A DNA stretch of 64,000 nt from Serratia liquefaciens. Lineage in GTDB: Bacteria; Pseudomonadota; Gammaproteobacteria; Enterobacterales; Enterobacteriaceae. Below the pieces are notes generated by a model. That model had not been told where the DNA came from. It worked only from the letters and a program-made list of their open reading frames with translations, and did not search any database. The stretch spans positions 3,595,019 through 3,659,018 of the forward strand of contig NZ_CP088930.1 of the NCBI RefSeq assembly GCF_027594825.1. Direction: 5' to 3'. This document shows positions 41,639 through 51,290 of the stretch, piece by piece. How positions within the stretch are numbered: position 1 is the stretch's first letter; every line of letters starts with the position of its first letter. A program made the translations under genes and the position numbers.

Positions 41639-41660
41639 GGGGGCTTTCGCCCCCTTTTTT
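41639..41660 (+). terminator. Terminator of the isonitrile operon
   Basis: GGGGGC (41639-41644), loop TTTC, GCCCCC (41649-41654), then six T residues, 14 bases after the glycosyltransferase stop codon. Confidence 0.9.
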
Positions 41661-41743
41661 GTCTTCCGCTATCAGTCGTCCGTCCTCTTTCTCGTGTTGC
41701 CATGTCCACTGTCTATCACAATCGTAATGCGCTGCCTGCTTGG

Positions 41744-42646
41744 TTACAGAGAGAACCGACTTAGAAATCGATCGATCGTCTGGTGATCGTCGGCGGTCAG
41801 TTGCCAACCGGGGTGGCGGCAGTAATCGGTGGCGATGATATTGCGTCGTTGCAGGATCGTCTTTTCGATCTGAATGATGTATTCGCAGTGGCTCATCCAG
41901 CGTTGGATGTAAGGCAACAATGCCTGATGCAGCCCGTTCGCTTGTTCCACTTCGCCGGCCTGCCAATGGCGATAAATAAGCAGGTAAATCTCGCTGAACG
42001 AGCAACCCGGCATCACGCCTTTGCCGCCCGCCGCCAGCATCTGCAACATATAAAGCCCGGCATAGCCGTTCAGCACGTTGGCTTCAGGGGCCAGTTGCAG
42101 AAATTCTTTGGTGTATTCCACCGGCGGATTACATTCAATTTTGAACACCGCATGGGGATAGCGGGCTGCCACGTCGGCCAATTGTTGCGGAGTGATCGGC
42201 AAACCGGTTTCACTCGGCGCGTATTGCACCATTACCGGGATGTCTACGGCCTCCAGAACGGCGAAAATATGCTGCTGGATCGCCTGTGGGCTGGGTTGAA
42301 GGAAAAAGGGGGGCAGCAGCATCAAAGCGTCGGCGCCCAGAGTTTGATAATGACGAGCGCGTTTGACGGCGACTTCGCTGCTGTGATCGGTGACCGAGAT
42401 AGCACGATACAGCGGGGCTCCTGCCAGTTCGCTGATAAATATCTCCGCCAGGCGTTCACGCTCAGGCTCCTCGAGCTTCGGGAATTCGCTGGCGATGCCA
42501 AACAGCGTCATTCCCTGAACGCCGGTTGCTGCCAGATGCTCCAGCAACTGGGTAAAACTCAGCGGGTCGATTTCGCCATTGGCCTTGAACGGCATGGCGA
42601 CGATAGGGTTGACCCCTGCAATGTCGATAGCTTGGTAACGGCCCAT
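41744..42646 (-). CDS. DapA-family (dihydrodipicolinate synthase-like) aldolase
   Basis: This 300-residue class I aldolase/lyase has a TIM barrel. The Schiff-base Lys169 is in 'AVFKIECNPP', and Tyr142 in 'VQYAPSETGLP'. The N-terminal substrate loop reads 'GMTLFGIASEFPKL' where DapA has a GTTGE form, so it is not a lysine-pathway enzyme. With an IlvD/Edd dehydratase next to it, it likely cleaves or processes a 2-keto-3-deoxy sugar acid, like YagE/YjhH or KDG aldolases. Its ATG overlaps the dehydratase stop by one base (TAATG), so translation is coupled. It is last in the seven-gene minus-strand cluster. Confidence 0.88.
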   Translation of the reverse strand: MGRYQAIDIAGVNPIVAMPFKANGEIDPLSFTQLLEHLAATGVQGMTLFGIASEFPKLEEPERERLAEIFISELAGAPLYRAISVTDHSSEVAVKRARHYQTLGADALMLLPPFFLQPSPQAIQQHIFAVLEAVDIPVMVQYAPSETGLPITPQQLADVAARYPHAVFKIECNPPVEYTKEFLQLAPEANVLNGYAGLYMLQMLAAGGKGVMPGCSFSEIYLLIYRHWQAGEVEQANGLHQALLPYIQRWMSHCEYIIQIEKTILQRRNIIATDYCRHPGWQLTADDHQTIDRFLSRFSL

Positions 42647-44361
42647 TATTCCTCCTCCCGATCGGCCAGTACGGCACCCTGCGCAGCAGGTAAAGCCCAG
42701 CGACGATATAAACGCAGGAAGCCGCGTGGCACTTCTTTGTCCACGGACTGCCAGTTTTGGCGCCGCTGCGCCAACATCGTCTCGCTGACATGCAGCGTCA
42801 GGGTACGCGCGGGAATATCGATGGATATATCGTCACCGTCTTGCACCAATGCCAGCTCGCCGCCGTCCACCGCTTCAGGTGAAATATGGCCGACAAACAG
42901 CCCGCGGTTGGAGCCGGAGAAACGGCCGTCGGTGATCAGAGCGCAACTGTCAGCCAGGCCCATGCCTTCCAGCGACTTCATCGGTTTATACATTTCCGGC
43001 ATGCCGGGGCCGCCTTTGGGCCCTTCATAGCGCAGGACCAGGGCGCTACCCGGCCTAATCTGGCCGGACATAATCGCCTCGACGGATTCTTGCTCGCTGT
43101 TGAACACCACGGCAGGTCCCCGGAAGCGCATCAAATTTTCCGGCACGGCCGCAGGCTTCACCACGCAGCCGAGAGGCGACAGATTACCGTGCAGTACGGC
43201 GACGCCGGCTTCATTGCGGACAGGAATGGCCAGGGTATGGATGACTTCCGGGCGGCGGCTTGGCCGGGTTTTCGCCAGCATTTCCGCTTTGGTTTTGCCG
43301 GTGACGGTTAACGCGTTGAGATCGAGCAGTTTGGCAATCTCAAGCTCTACTGCCGGTACGCCACCCGCTTCCCAAAAATCAATCATGTCATGTTCGCTGG
43401 CCGGGTAGAGCGAGGCGACCAGCGGTACCTGATGGCTCAGTTCATCGAAGACGGACAGCGGCAGGTGGCCCAGTTCCGCCTCGTAGTGAATGGCTTGCAG
43501 ATGCAGGATGGCATTGGTGGAGCCGCCGGTTGCCAGCAGGTAGATCACCGCATTGCGAATCGACTCGGCGGTGATGATTTGGCGGGCATTGATGCCGTTC
43601 AATACCAGTTCCACCGCGGTGCGTCCGGTTTCGATAGCGCACTCGCGGCGTTCGGCCGACACCGCCGGCAGCGTGCTGCTGCCCGGCAGGCTCATACCCA
43701 GCACTTCACCGATGCAGCACATGGTGTTGGCGGTGCCATACATGGTGCAGGAACCCGGGCCGGGTTCGGCAATATTTTCGATATGGGCAAATTCCGCCTC
43801 ATCGATCTCGCCCCGCATCTTCCAGCCGATGGCCTCGGTGACGATGTTGCCGTCCCAATGTTTGCCTTTATATTCAGCCGGGTACATCGGCCCGCCGTTG
43901 ACCATGATGGCCGGAATATCCAGCCGTGCCGCCGCCATCAGCATGGCGGGGACAATTTTGTCGCAGGAGCCAAGCAACACCATGCCGTCGAAACGATGGG
44001 CACGCATCATCACTTCGATGGAGGCGGTGATCACTTCACGAGCAGCCAGAATGTAGCGCATGCCGAGATGCCCTTCTGCGATGCCGTCACAGGGGGCAAT
44101 AGTGCCGAACACCATGCCGACCCCGCCGGCTTCTTCAATGCCCTGCAATACCTTGGCCGTCAGTTCGTTCAGGTTGGCGTGGCCGGCGGTCGCGTTGGTA
44201 TAGCTGTTGACCACGGCGATCACCGGACGGCGCAGTTGTTCGTCGCTGTGCCCCATGGATTTGTATAGTGCACGCTTCAAAGCGCCGTCATCGCCCTCCA
44301 GAATAGGGTTGAAATGCGAGCCGCAACCGCCGCTGCCACAGGTTCCACATCCGCTCATCAT
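42646..44361 (-). CDS. IlvD/Edd-family sugar-acid dehydratase
   Basis: This 571-residue Fe-S dehydratase has family motifs '[18 protein letters not shown]' (near 50), '[11 protein letters not shown]' (Cys133), '[14 protein letters not shown]' (Cys205) and '[14 protein letters not shown]'. True IlvD acts in branched-chain synthesis; this copy sits among sugar-acid genes and probably dehydrates an aldonate to a 2-keto-3-deoxy acid. The N-terminus carries an unusual Cys/Gly cluster, CGTCGSGGC, at residues 5-13. The start is one of two consecutive ATGs (44361 or 44358); 44361 overlaps the upstream transporter stop by one base (TGATG). Substrate (galactonate, xylonate, arabinonate) is not determinable by eye. 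Confidence 0.9.
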   Translation of the reverse strand: MMSGCGTCGSGGCGSHFNPILEGDDGALKRALYKSMGHSDEQLRRPVIAVVNSYTNATAGHANLNELTAKVLQGIEEAGGVGMVFGTIAPCDGIAEGHLGMRYILAAREVITASIEVMMRAHRFDGMVLLGSCDKIVPAMLMAAARLDIPAIMVNGGPMYPAEYKGKHWDGNIVTEAIGWKMRGEIDEAEFAHIENIAEPGPGSCTMYGTANTMCCIGEVLGMSLPGSSTLPAVSAERRECAIETGRTAVELVLNGINARQIITAESIRNAVIYLLATGGSTNAILHLQAIHYEAELGHLPLSVFDELSHQVPLVASLYPASEHDMIDFWEAGGVPAVELEIAKLLDLNALTVTGKTKAEMLAKTRPSRRPEVIHTLAIPVRNEAGVAVLHGNLSPLGCVVKPAAVPENLMRFRGPAVVFNSEQESVEAIMSGQIRPGSALVLRYEGPKGGPGMPEMYKPMKSLEGMGLADSCALITDGRFSGSNRGLFVGHISPEAVDGGELALVQDGDDISIDIPARTLTLHVSETMLAQRRQNWQSVDKEVPRGFLRLYRRWALPAAQGAVLADREEE

Positions 44362-45761
44362 CAAAATCTCTCAGTGATATTTAAAGGATCCTCAGCGTCA
44401 GGCTGAGCAACATCCTGGTAATGCATGCCAGGGGTTTTGCCGGGGGAGACCAGCTTGGCAGGCAGCATGAAAATCAACGGTGCACAGAGCAGCAGGAAGC
44501 CCGCCAGAATGTACAGACCGCTGTCGGTTTGTCCGGTTTGATCTTTCAGCCAGCCGAGCACCGTGGGGCCGAAGAAACCCGCGAGGTTGCCGACAGAGTT
44601 CACCAGTGCAATACCGGCGGCAGCGGCGGTGCCTGAAAGTAGCGTGCCGGGCAGGCTGATATAGGTGGGGATCAGCGCCAGGGTGCCGGACATCGCTACG
44701 CAGATCCACGTCATCATCCAGAAGGTGGAACCGCTGCAGTAGGCGCTCAACGTCAGGCCGATACAGCCAATGACCGCCGGAATGGCGATATGCCAGCGAC
44801 GCTCCTGTTTCAGATCGGAATGGCGGCTGTTCCATATCATAAATACCGCGCCAAACACGTAGGGCAGGGCTGCCAGCAGGCCGATTTGGAGATCGTCGCT
44901 GATGCCCGAAGTCTTGATGATGGAAGGCAGCCAGAAGCTGACGCCGTAATATCCGACGTTGAAACTGAAGAAAATCAGCGCCAGCAACCAGACATAGCGG
45001 TTAGCCAACATCTCTTTCAGACTGTGGGACGCTTTGCCGTTTGCCGCCCGATCGCGGTTGGCGCGATCTTTGGCCAGATCGGTTTGAACGATCTTTTTCT
45101 CTTCGACGGTGAGCCATTTGGCTTCGTCCACGTTGTTATCCAGGTAACGCAGTACCACAAAGGCCAGTACGAAAGAGGGAATGGCCTCGACCAGGAACAG
45201 CCACTGCCAGTTATGTAAACCGCCGACATTTTCGAACAGTTTGAGGATCAGCCCTGAGAGCGGGCTGCCGATAATTACCGACAGCGGCGTAACCAGAATA
45301 AACAACCCCAGCGTGCGGGCGGAACGCCATGAAGGGAACCACAGCGTTAAATAGAACACGATGCCGGGGAAGAAGCCGGCTTCGGCCACGCCAAGCAGGA
45401 AACGCAATACATAGAAGGTGGTTGGCGTGGTAACAAACATCATGGCCGCGGACAGGATCGCCCAGGTAGCCATGATGCGGGCAATCCAAAAACGCGGCCC
45501 GAAGCGTTGCATCAGCAGATTGCTTGGCAGCTCGAAAATAAAATAGCCGATGAAGAATATGCCGGCGCCCAGGCCATAAACGGTATCGCTGAAGCTCAGG
45601 GCATCCTGCATATGCAGCTTGGCGAACCCGACGTTAACGCGGTCCAGATAGGCGAAGAAATAGCACAAAATCAGGAAAGGGATCAGGCGGCGGGTAATTT
45701 TTCCGTACACCCGCGTTTCAGCGGCCTGTTCCGTCGTAGGGGTTTCCGTGGTCAGCTTCAT
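44361..45761 (-). CDS. MFS transporter, anion:cation symporter (ACS) family
   Basis: This 466-residue, 12-helix inner-membrane transporter has the ACS signature '[17 protein letters not shown]' in helix 1, '[20 protein letters not shown]' in helix 2, and '[19 protein letters not shown]' in helix 4. The family imports organic anions with H+, including galactonate (DgoT), glucarate and tartrate. In this cluster it is the best candidate for uptake of the sugar acid. AGGAAA precedes the ATG. Its stop overlaps the dehydratase start. Confidence 0.9.
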   Translation of the reverse strand: MKLTTETPTTEQAAETRVYGKITRRLIPFLILCYFFAYLDRVNVGFAKLHMQDALSFSDTVYGLGAGIFFIGYFIFELPSNLLMQRFGPRFWIARIMATWAILSAAMMFVTTPTTFYVLRFLLGVAEAGFFPGIVFYLTLWFPSWRSARTLGLFILVTPLSVIIGSPLSGLILKLFENVGGLHNWQWLFLVEAIPSFVLAFVVLRYLDNNVDEAKWLTVEEKKIVQTDLAKDRANRDRAANGKASHSLKEMLANRYVWLLALIFFSFNVGYYGVSFWLPSIIKTSGISDDLQIGLLAALPYVFGAVFMIWNSRHSDLKQERRWHIAIPAVIGCIGLTLSAYCSGSTFWMMTWICVAMSGTLALIPTYISLPGTLLSGTAAAAGIALVNSVGNLAGFFGPTVLGWLKDQTGQTDSGLYILAGFLLLCAPLIFMLPAKLVSPGKTPGMHYQDVAQPDAEDPLNITERF

Positions 45762-45795
45762 GATGGTTTCCTTTGATTTATTTTTATTAGCCGGG

Positions 45796-47226
45796 TTATG
45801 CCGGCGTATTCAAGGAACGGTCGACAGTCTTGGACTGGGGTGGCCCGCCTATGTGGCGCAGGGCGGCACCCTGCATCAGATTTTTTTCAATGCGTTCAAG
45901 GGAGATATTTTTGGTTTCCGGTACGAAACATAACGTCAGAACGATGCACAGCAGGTTGAGCAGCGCGTAAAGCCAGAAGGTCCCGGCGCTGCCGAGGTTG
46001 TCGATCAGCGTCAGGAAGGTGGCACCGATGATCATGTTGGCAATCCAATTGGCCATGGTGGAGCAGGTGACGCCAAAGTCTCGTCCGGCCAGCGGTTGGA
46101 TTTCGGAGCACAGCACCCAAATCAATGGGCCGGCACTCATGGCGAAACCTATGATAAAGATCAGCAACACCGTCACTGCGGCGTATTGCTCCGTGGGATT
46201 GCCGATGCCGATATAAAACATATAACCGAGCGTCGCCATGCAGATTGCCATCAGGCTGAAGCCGAGTTTGAGGATCGGTTTACGGCCCCAGCGATCGACC
46301 AGCGCGATCGCGATAAAGGTGGCCAGCACGTTGGTCAGGCCTGCTATCACGGTGCACCACATTTGCTCTCGGGTGGTGGCGAAACCGGCGATTTCAAAAA
46401 TCTTGGGGGCGTAATACATGATGATCGTCATGCCGGTGAACTGCTGCATAAATTGCAGCAGAACGCCCAGGTAGGTGGAGCGGCGAAAGTGCGCGTTGTA
46501 GCGAAACAGCTGCCAGCCTCGTTGCTTCATTTGCAGGCTTTCACGGATTTGGTTGAGTTCGTCGCGAGCCTCATCATCCGAATTGCGTAACAGTTGCAAG
46601 ACCTTGCCGGCCAATTCACCGCGCCCCTTCATCGCCAACCAGCGTGGGCTTTCCGGCAATGTCAGTACCCCGATAAATAGCACCAGCGCCGGGAAAGTGA
46701 TGATGCCCAGCATCCAGCGCCAGTGTCCGCCGGCACTGAATGCGGTATCGGACAGGAAGGCGGCCAAAATTCCAATGGTAATCATCAACTGATAGAGAGA
46801 AATCATGCTGCCGCGAATGCGCTCTGGAGCGATTTCCGACAGATACAGCGGCGCGGTGAACGAGGCTATGCCCACGGCTAGTCCGAGGATAAAGCGGGAA
46901 ATCACCAGCACTTCTAGATTCTGGGCCACGGCGCAACCGATCGAGCCGACGACGAACAAAACCGCGCCTAACAACAGGCTTTTTTTACGGCCCAGATGGG
47001 AAGACATAGGCCCGCTGCTTAGTGCCCCCAACGCGGCTCCGAACATCATGATGCTGACGACGACTTCCTGCTGTTGGTTCGAGAGGCTAAATTCGTTCGC
47101 CAGGAATGGCAATGCACCGGCGATCACCCCCATATCCAGGCCGAACAGCAAGCCGGCTAACGCGGCAAGAAAACAAACCTGTAGGGTTTGGCGGTTTGCT
47201 TTTGCGGGAATAGATGATTTATTCAT
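45796..47226 (-). CDS. MFS sugar porter (GalP/AraE/XylE-like)
   Basis: This 476-residue sugar:H+ symporter has 12 helices. Signatures: '[17 protein letters not shown]' (helix 1), '[17 protein letters not shown]', '[11 protein letters not shown]' after helix 6, '[17 protein letters not shown]' (helix 7), 'RWGRKP' and 'PETKNISLE' at the end. It is closest in look to AraE/GalP, implying a neutral pentose or hexose rather than an acid. It lies 34 bases before the ACS transporter gene and 72 bases after dgoA. Two transporter classes side by side suggest that both a sugar and its acid are used. Confidence 0.92.
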   Translation of the reverse strand: MNKSSIPAKANRQTLQVCFLAALAGLLFGLDMGVIAGALPFLANEFSLSNQQQEVVVSIMMFGAALGALSSGPMSSHLGRKKSLLLGAVLFVVGSIGCAVAQNLEVLVISRFILGLAVGIASFTAPLYLSEIAPERIRGSMISLYQLMITIGILAAFLSDTAFSAGGHWRWMLGIITFPALVLFIGVLTLPESPRWLAMKGRGELAGKVLQLLRNSDDEARDELNQIRESLQMKQRGWQLFRYNAHFRRSTYLGVLLQFMQQFTGMTIIMYYAPKIFEIAGFATTREQMWCTVIAGLTNVLATFIAIALVDRWGRKPILKLGFSLMAICMATLGYMFYIGIGNPTEQYAAVTVLLIFIIGFAMSAGPLIWVLCSEIQPLAGRDFGVTCSTMANWIANMIIGATFLTLIDNLGSAGTFWLYALLNLLCIVLTLCFVPETKNISLERIEKNLMQGAALRHIGGPPQSKTVDRSLNTPA

Positions 47227-47298
47227 AACAACACCTTTTTATTCAATGCGTTATATTTTTTTGAGACAAGCATCGGCAACGTCGCAGTGGGTAAACAG

Positions 47299-47946
47299 CT
47301 ATTCCACGCAATGTTGCCAGGCGGCCTGATAAGCCAGGGCCCGTTGGCGCAACGTCGCCAGGCTGATGCCGGGTTGATAGAGCCCGCCACCCAACCCAAA
47401 TCCGTTGCTGCCGGCCTGGATATAGGCACGCATCTGCATGGGGTCCGGCTGAATGCCGCCAACCGGCAAGCAAACCAGCCTTTGCGGAAGCACGGCACGC
47501 AGCGCCTTGATGACGGCGGGAGTGATGTTTTCTGCGGGAAAAAATTTTAACCCGCTGGCCCCGGCGGCGAGGGCAGCAAAGGCTTCGGAAGGCGTCGCCA
47601 CGCCGGGCAAACCGATCAGATTCAGGTAACGGGAATGGCCGATCACGGCGGCGTCGGCATTGGGAGAAATAATCAGCTGCCCTCCGGCTTTGGCTACCTC
47701 TTCAACCTGCTGAACGTTCAGTACGGTGCCGGCACCGACAAAACCCCTGTCACCAACGGTATGCCTGATCGAGCGGATAGAGTCGTACGGGCTGGGGCTG
47801 TTAAGCGGCACTTCCAGATAGCGGAAGCCGCAGTCCAGCAGAGTTTCGGCGACCGGCTCCGCCTCCGCTGGCGTGATACCACGTAAAATGGCTACCAGCG
47901 GGAGGGGCTGCTGCTGCCACTGTTGGAAGAAAATCTCTGGGCTCAT
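47299..47946 (-). CDS. dgoA: 2-dehydro-3-deoxy-6-phosphogalactonate aldolase
   Basis: This 215-residue class I aldolase splits KDPGal into pyruvate and glyceraldehyde 3-phosphate. The Schiff-base Lys134 is in 'SGLKFFPAE' and Glu45 in 'YLEVPLNSP'. 'VGAGTVLNVQQVEEV' and 'LPVGGIQPD' are typical of the KDPG/KHG aldolase barrel. The PLNSP form favours DgoA over Eda. The ATG overlaps the dgoK stop in an ATGA arrangement, so the kinase and aldolase are coupled, as in E. coli dgo. Confidence 0.92.
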   Translation of the reverse strand: MSPEIFFQQWQQQPLPLVAILRGITPAEAEPVAETLLDCGFRYLEVPLNSPSPYDSIRSIRHTVGDRGFVGAGTVLNVQQVEEVAKAGGQLIISPNADAAVIGHSRYLNLIGLPGVATPSEAFAALAAGASGLKFFPAENITPAVIKALRAVLPQRLVCLPVGGIQPDPMQMRAYIQAGSNGFGLGGGLYQPGISLATLRQRALAYQAAWQHCVE

Positions 47947-48845
47947 TGGGCGGTTCCTTGCAGTAGGGGATACAGTTGACTTAATCCGTTGATAAAGCAG
48001 CTATCGCCATCCGCGGCGCGCAATGACAGGCCCAACGGCTCCGCCGCCATTTGGTAGCGTGCAATCAGCGACGGGCTGGCGACTACCCAGATGGACTGGT
48101 TAGTGGGCAGCGCATGAAGCTCATAGCCGATCAACAGGCCGGAAAGGTAGCTGTGTATATTCGCCGCGGCTATTTCACTGCTCAGGCGGCGGGTACGTGC
48201 CGAAAAAATCAGATGGCTGAAGGGGGCGCCGGTGCGTGCGGTATTGGCCCCGAGCATGAACGCCTGCGCGTCTTCCCGTTGTTCCGGCAGGGCGTTGCCC
48301 AAAATGGAGTGTCGGCTGAGCAGCGAGAACAGTTCGCCGGTCATAAAGGTGGAGAAGTGGCCGATTTCCCCATGATTCAACTGAACGTGCTTGCTGTGGG
48401 TGCCGGGCAGGATAGCCAGGCATTGCGCGGCCGGATGCAGCCTGGCCAAACCGAGCAACTGCACCTCTTCCCCTCGCATGACTTCGGGTTGTTGAGCCAG
48501 ACCCTGGCCCCGAACGCCGGGAATGATCCACGCCGGACTTCCCCAGTCGGTGGTGAATGCCATGGCCCTGGCCGCCAAACTTTTCAGACCGCACGGCTGG
48601 GTTAGATAGGCGACCTCATGCCAGCCCTGCTGCGAACCCACCATGCCGGCCATGACCACCGGCAGAGCCCCTTGGTCGGCTAGCCAGGGCTGTAATAAGG
48701 TTTTCAGGGTGTCGGCAAACCGGTTTTTTTCTACGGCCAGTAACCCGCAGGGGCGGCTGAGAGTGCTCAGACATTGCTCCCCACGCATTAAAAAAGCGCG
48801 AAAGTTAGTGGTGCCCCAGTCGATAGCAATCCAGTTGTTATTCAT
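47943..48845 (-). CDS. dgoK: 2-dehydro-3-deoxygalactonokinase
   Basis: This 300-residue ASKHA-fold kinase phosphorylates 2-dehydro-3-deoxy-galactonate to the 6-phosphate with ATP. The phosphate-1 motif 'AIDWGTTNFRAFL' is at the N-terminus. 'GMVGSQQGWHEV', 'LPGTHSKHV' and 'FMTGELFSLLSRHSIL' are DgoK family blocks. It is the first enzyme gene downstream of the GntR regulator. The 100-base gap upstream holds a GntR-type operator candidate (48869-48881). Confidence 0.93.
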   Translation of the reverse strand: MNNNWIAIDWGTTNFRAFLMRGEQCLSTLSRPCGLLAVEKNRFADTLKTLLQPWLADQGALPVVMAGMVGSQQGWHEVAYLTQPCGLKSLAARAMAFTTDWGSPAWIIPGVRGQGLAQQPEVMRGEEVQLLGLARLHPAAQCLAILPGTHSKHVQLNHGEIGHFSTFMTGELFSLLSRHSILGNALPEQREDAQAFMLGANTARTGAPFSHLIFSARTRRLSSEIAAANIHSYLSGLLIGYELHALPTNQSIWVVASPSLIARYQMAAEPLGLSLRAADGDSCFINGLSQLYPLLQGTAQ

Positions 48846-48868
48846 TCAAGTAATACAAACCATTCAAC

Positions 48869-48881
48869 CTTGTCATACAAG
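48869..48881. promoter_or_regulatory. GntR (FadR subfamily) operator candidate before dgoK
   Basis: CTTGTCATACAAG is a perfect inverted repeat (CTTGT, CAT, ACAAG) that matches the TNGT-N3-ACNA consensus of FCD-type GntR regulators. It lies 24 bases upstream of dgoK, between dgoK and the regulator gene. Confidence 0.6.
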
Positions 48882-48945
48882 AATGCTAGGGCGAAAATTG
48901 CTCAGGATCTGTGAGGACGATCGAAATTACAGCAAAGAGGGATTT

Positions 48946-49677
48946 TTAGAGGATGTGGGCGAACATTTCCGGTTGCTGATGCCAGTGACTCTTTTTGGCC
49001 GCGTTAAGCAGAATGACTCGCATACGCTGACGCGCAGTTTCCACCTGCTTGAAGCGAATGGCTTCCAGCAGTTGTTGGTGTTCTTCTACCGCACTTTTGG
49101 TCAGCCGGATATCTTCTTCCAGCGTTTGCTGAAAAGAGAGCGCCATGGCGGCGGAAAGGGCACTGCCCAGGGAATGCAAAAAAGGATTATGGCTGGCGCC
49201 CAGCAACGCGAGATGAAACGCCATATCGCCCTGCTCGAAGAGTTGGCGGCTGGCTTGCTGCTGCCCTTGCGACATCAGATTGCAGGCGTCTTCCAGCGCG
49301 GCCAGGTCATGACCGGTGGCGTTAACGGCCGCTAATGCTGCGATATTCGGTTCAAAGATCAGACGGGTAACCATCAATTGTTCGACCAGTTGCTGGTCGA
49401 GACTGCCTTCCGCCAACCAGCTCAGGACGTCAGGATCCAAAAAACTCCATTGTTCGCGGGCATTGACCGTACTGCGCTTCTTGGCCTGAATGGAGACCAA
49501 TCCCTTCGCCGCCAGTACCTGCAGCGCGTTACGAACCGAAGTGCGTGAAACCGAATACTGCAGCGCCAATTCATTTTCGCCCGGCAGCGACAGGCCGGGC
49601 GGCAGATCGCCACTGATGATACGGCGGGCCAAATCTTGCGTCAGGGTTTCCGATATGGTGGTTTGCGCGGTTTTCAT
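48946..49677 (-). CDS. DgoR-like GntR-family (FCD) regulator
   Basis: This 243-residue regulator has an N-terminal GntR winged helix (about 10-75: 'ISGDLPPGLSLPGENELALQ', 'VSRTSVRNALQVLAAKGLV') and an FCD effector domain (about 95-235) with metal-site-like His residues ('DMAFHLALLGASHNP', 'EEHQQLLEAI'). The 'QWSFLDPDVLSW' bridge resembles E. coli DgoR. It likely represses the downstream cluster until a galactonate-type acid binds. It is first gene in the direction of transcription; the 100-base gap to dgoK suggests a separate dgoK promoter. Confidence 0.9.
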   Translation of the reverse strand: MKTAQTTISETLTQDLARRIISGDLPPGLSLPGENELALQYSVSRTSVRNALQVLAAKGLVSIQAKKRSTVNAREQWSFLDPDVLSWLAEGSLDQQLVEQLMVTRLIFEPNIAALAAVNATGHDLAALEDACNLMSQGQQQASRQLFEQGDMAFHLALLGASHNPFLHSLGSALSAAMALSFQQTLEEDIRLTKSAVEEHQQLLEAIRFKQVETARQRMRVILLNAAKKSHWHQQPEMFAHIL

Positions 49678-50821
<1,144 letters not shown>

Positions 50822-51051
50822 TTGATTTGTATGCCATCGTGATGTGGCTGTATTAATCATAATGCTATGATTAACGGACAATAATTTTATTGTCCTTTTT
50901 TTTAACATGATAAATTGGTGTTTTAAGTTGTTTTTATTGGTTTTCCTTTATTTTCGATAGTTAACTTTTGCTTTGTGGTGCTTTTGTCCCTTCTGACGTA
51001 TCCCTCGCTCGTAAAAATGCCTGCAGAATGGTGATTTTCTGTCTTTAGCGC

Positions 51052-51067
51052 TCGCAACCGTTTACTC
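51052..51067. promoter_or_regulatory. PurR-like box upstream of carAB
   Basis: TCGCAACCGTTTACTC matches the PurR consensus ACGCAAACGTTTGCGT at the CGCAA and CGTTT core, with five mismatches, mostly at the edges. PurR control of carAB P1 is known in E. coli. Confidence 0.4.
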
Positions 51068-51242
51068 ACCCGAGTTTAGACGTGTTTTTATGGCTACTAA
51101 CCTCATTAAACGCCGAGAAGTGCAAAAATAAGAGAAAAAATGGCGCTTTGGGTAGACAAGCGGAGCACTCATCATTAAAATGCGCCCAATTTGCCAAAAA
51201 TTGACCTTGAGGGCGGTTTTTGCATTGATTTAGATCTCGATA

Positions 51243-51281
51243 TCTGAATTAATATGCAAATATTGTGATTGATTATTCCTG
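51243..51281. promoter_or_regulatory. Two ArgR boxes at carAB P2
   Basis: TGAATTAATATGCA (core of 51243-51260) and TGATTGATTATTCC (core of 51264-51281) match TGAAT-N4-ATTCA with one and two mismatches. They are three bases apart, the standard tandem ARG-box spacing. They lie directly before the carA ribosome-binding site, as at E. coli carAB P2. Confidence 0.82.
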
Positions 51282-51290
51282 GAGGGTGTT

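Larger units (their letters stand above)
50822..51290 (+). promoter_or_regulatory. carAB control region (469 bases)
   Basis: This long AT-rich region corresponds to the E. coli carAB control region, which has an upstream pyrimidine/purine-regulated promoter P1 and a downstream arginine-regulated P2. Visible elements are a PurR-like box (51052-51067) and two ARG boxes (51243-51281). No gene is present. Confidence 0.7.

Noticed and set aside
41744..42646. DapA-like protein as the lysine-pathway DapA, given dapB nearby
   Set aside because: The substrate-loop motif differs from DapA, and it is translationally coupled to the dehydratase, not to dapB.
43390..44268. 292-codon plus-strand frame opposite the IlvD-type gene
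   Set aside because: Antisense shadow; the minus strand has all IlvD/Edd motifs.
42646..44361. Dehydratase as the biosynthetic IlvD of branched-chain synthesis
   Set aside because: Context is a dgo-like catabolic cluster, the protein is about 45 residues shorter than E. coli IlvD (616, from memory), and no ilv genes are near.
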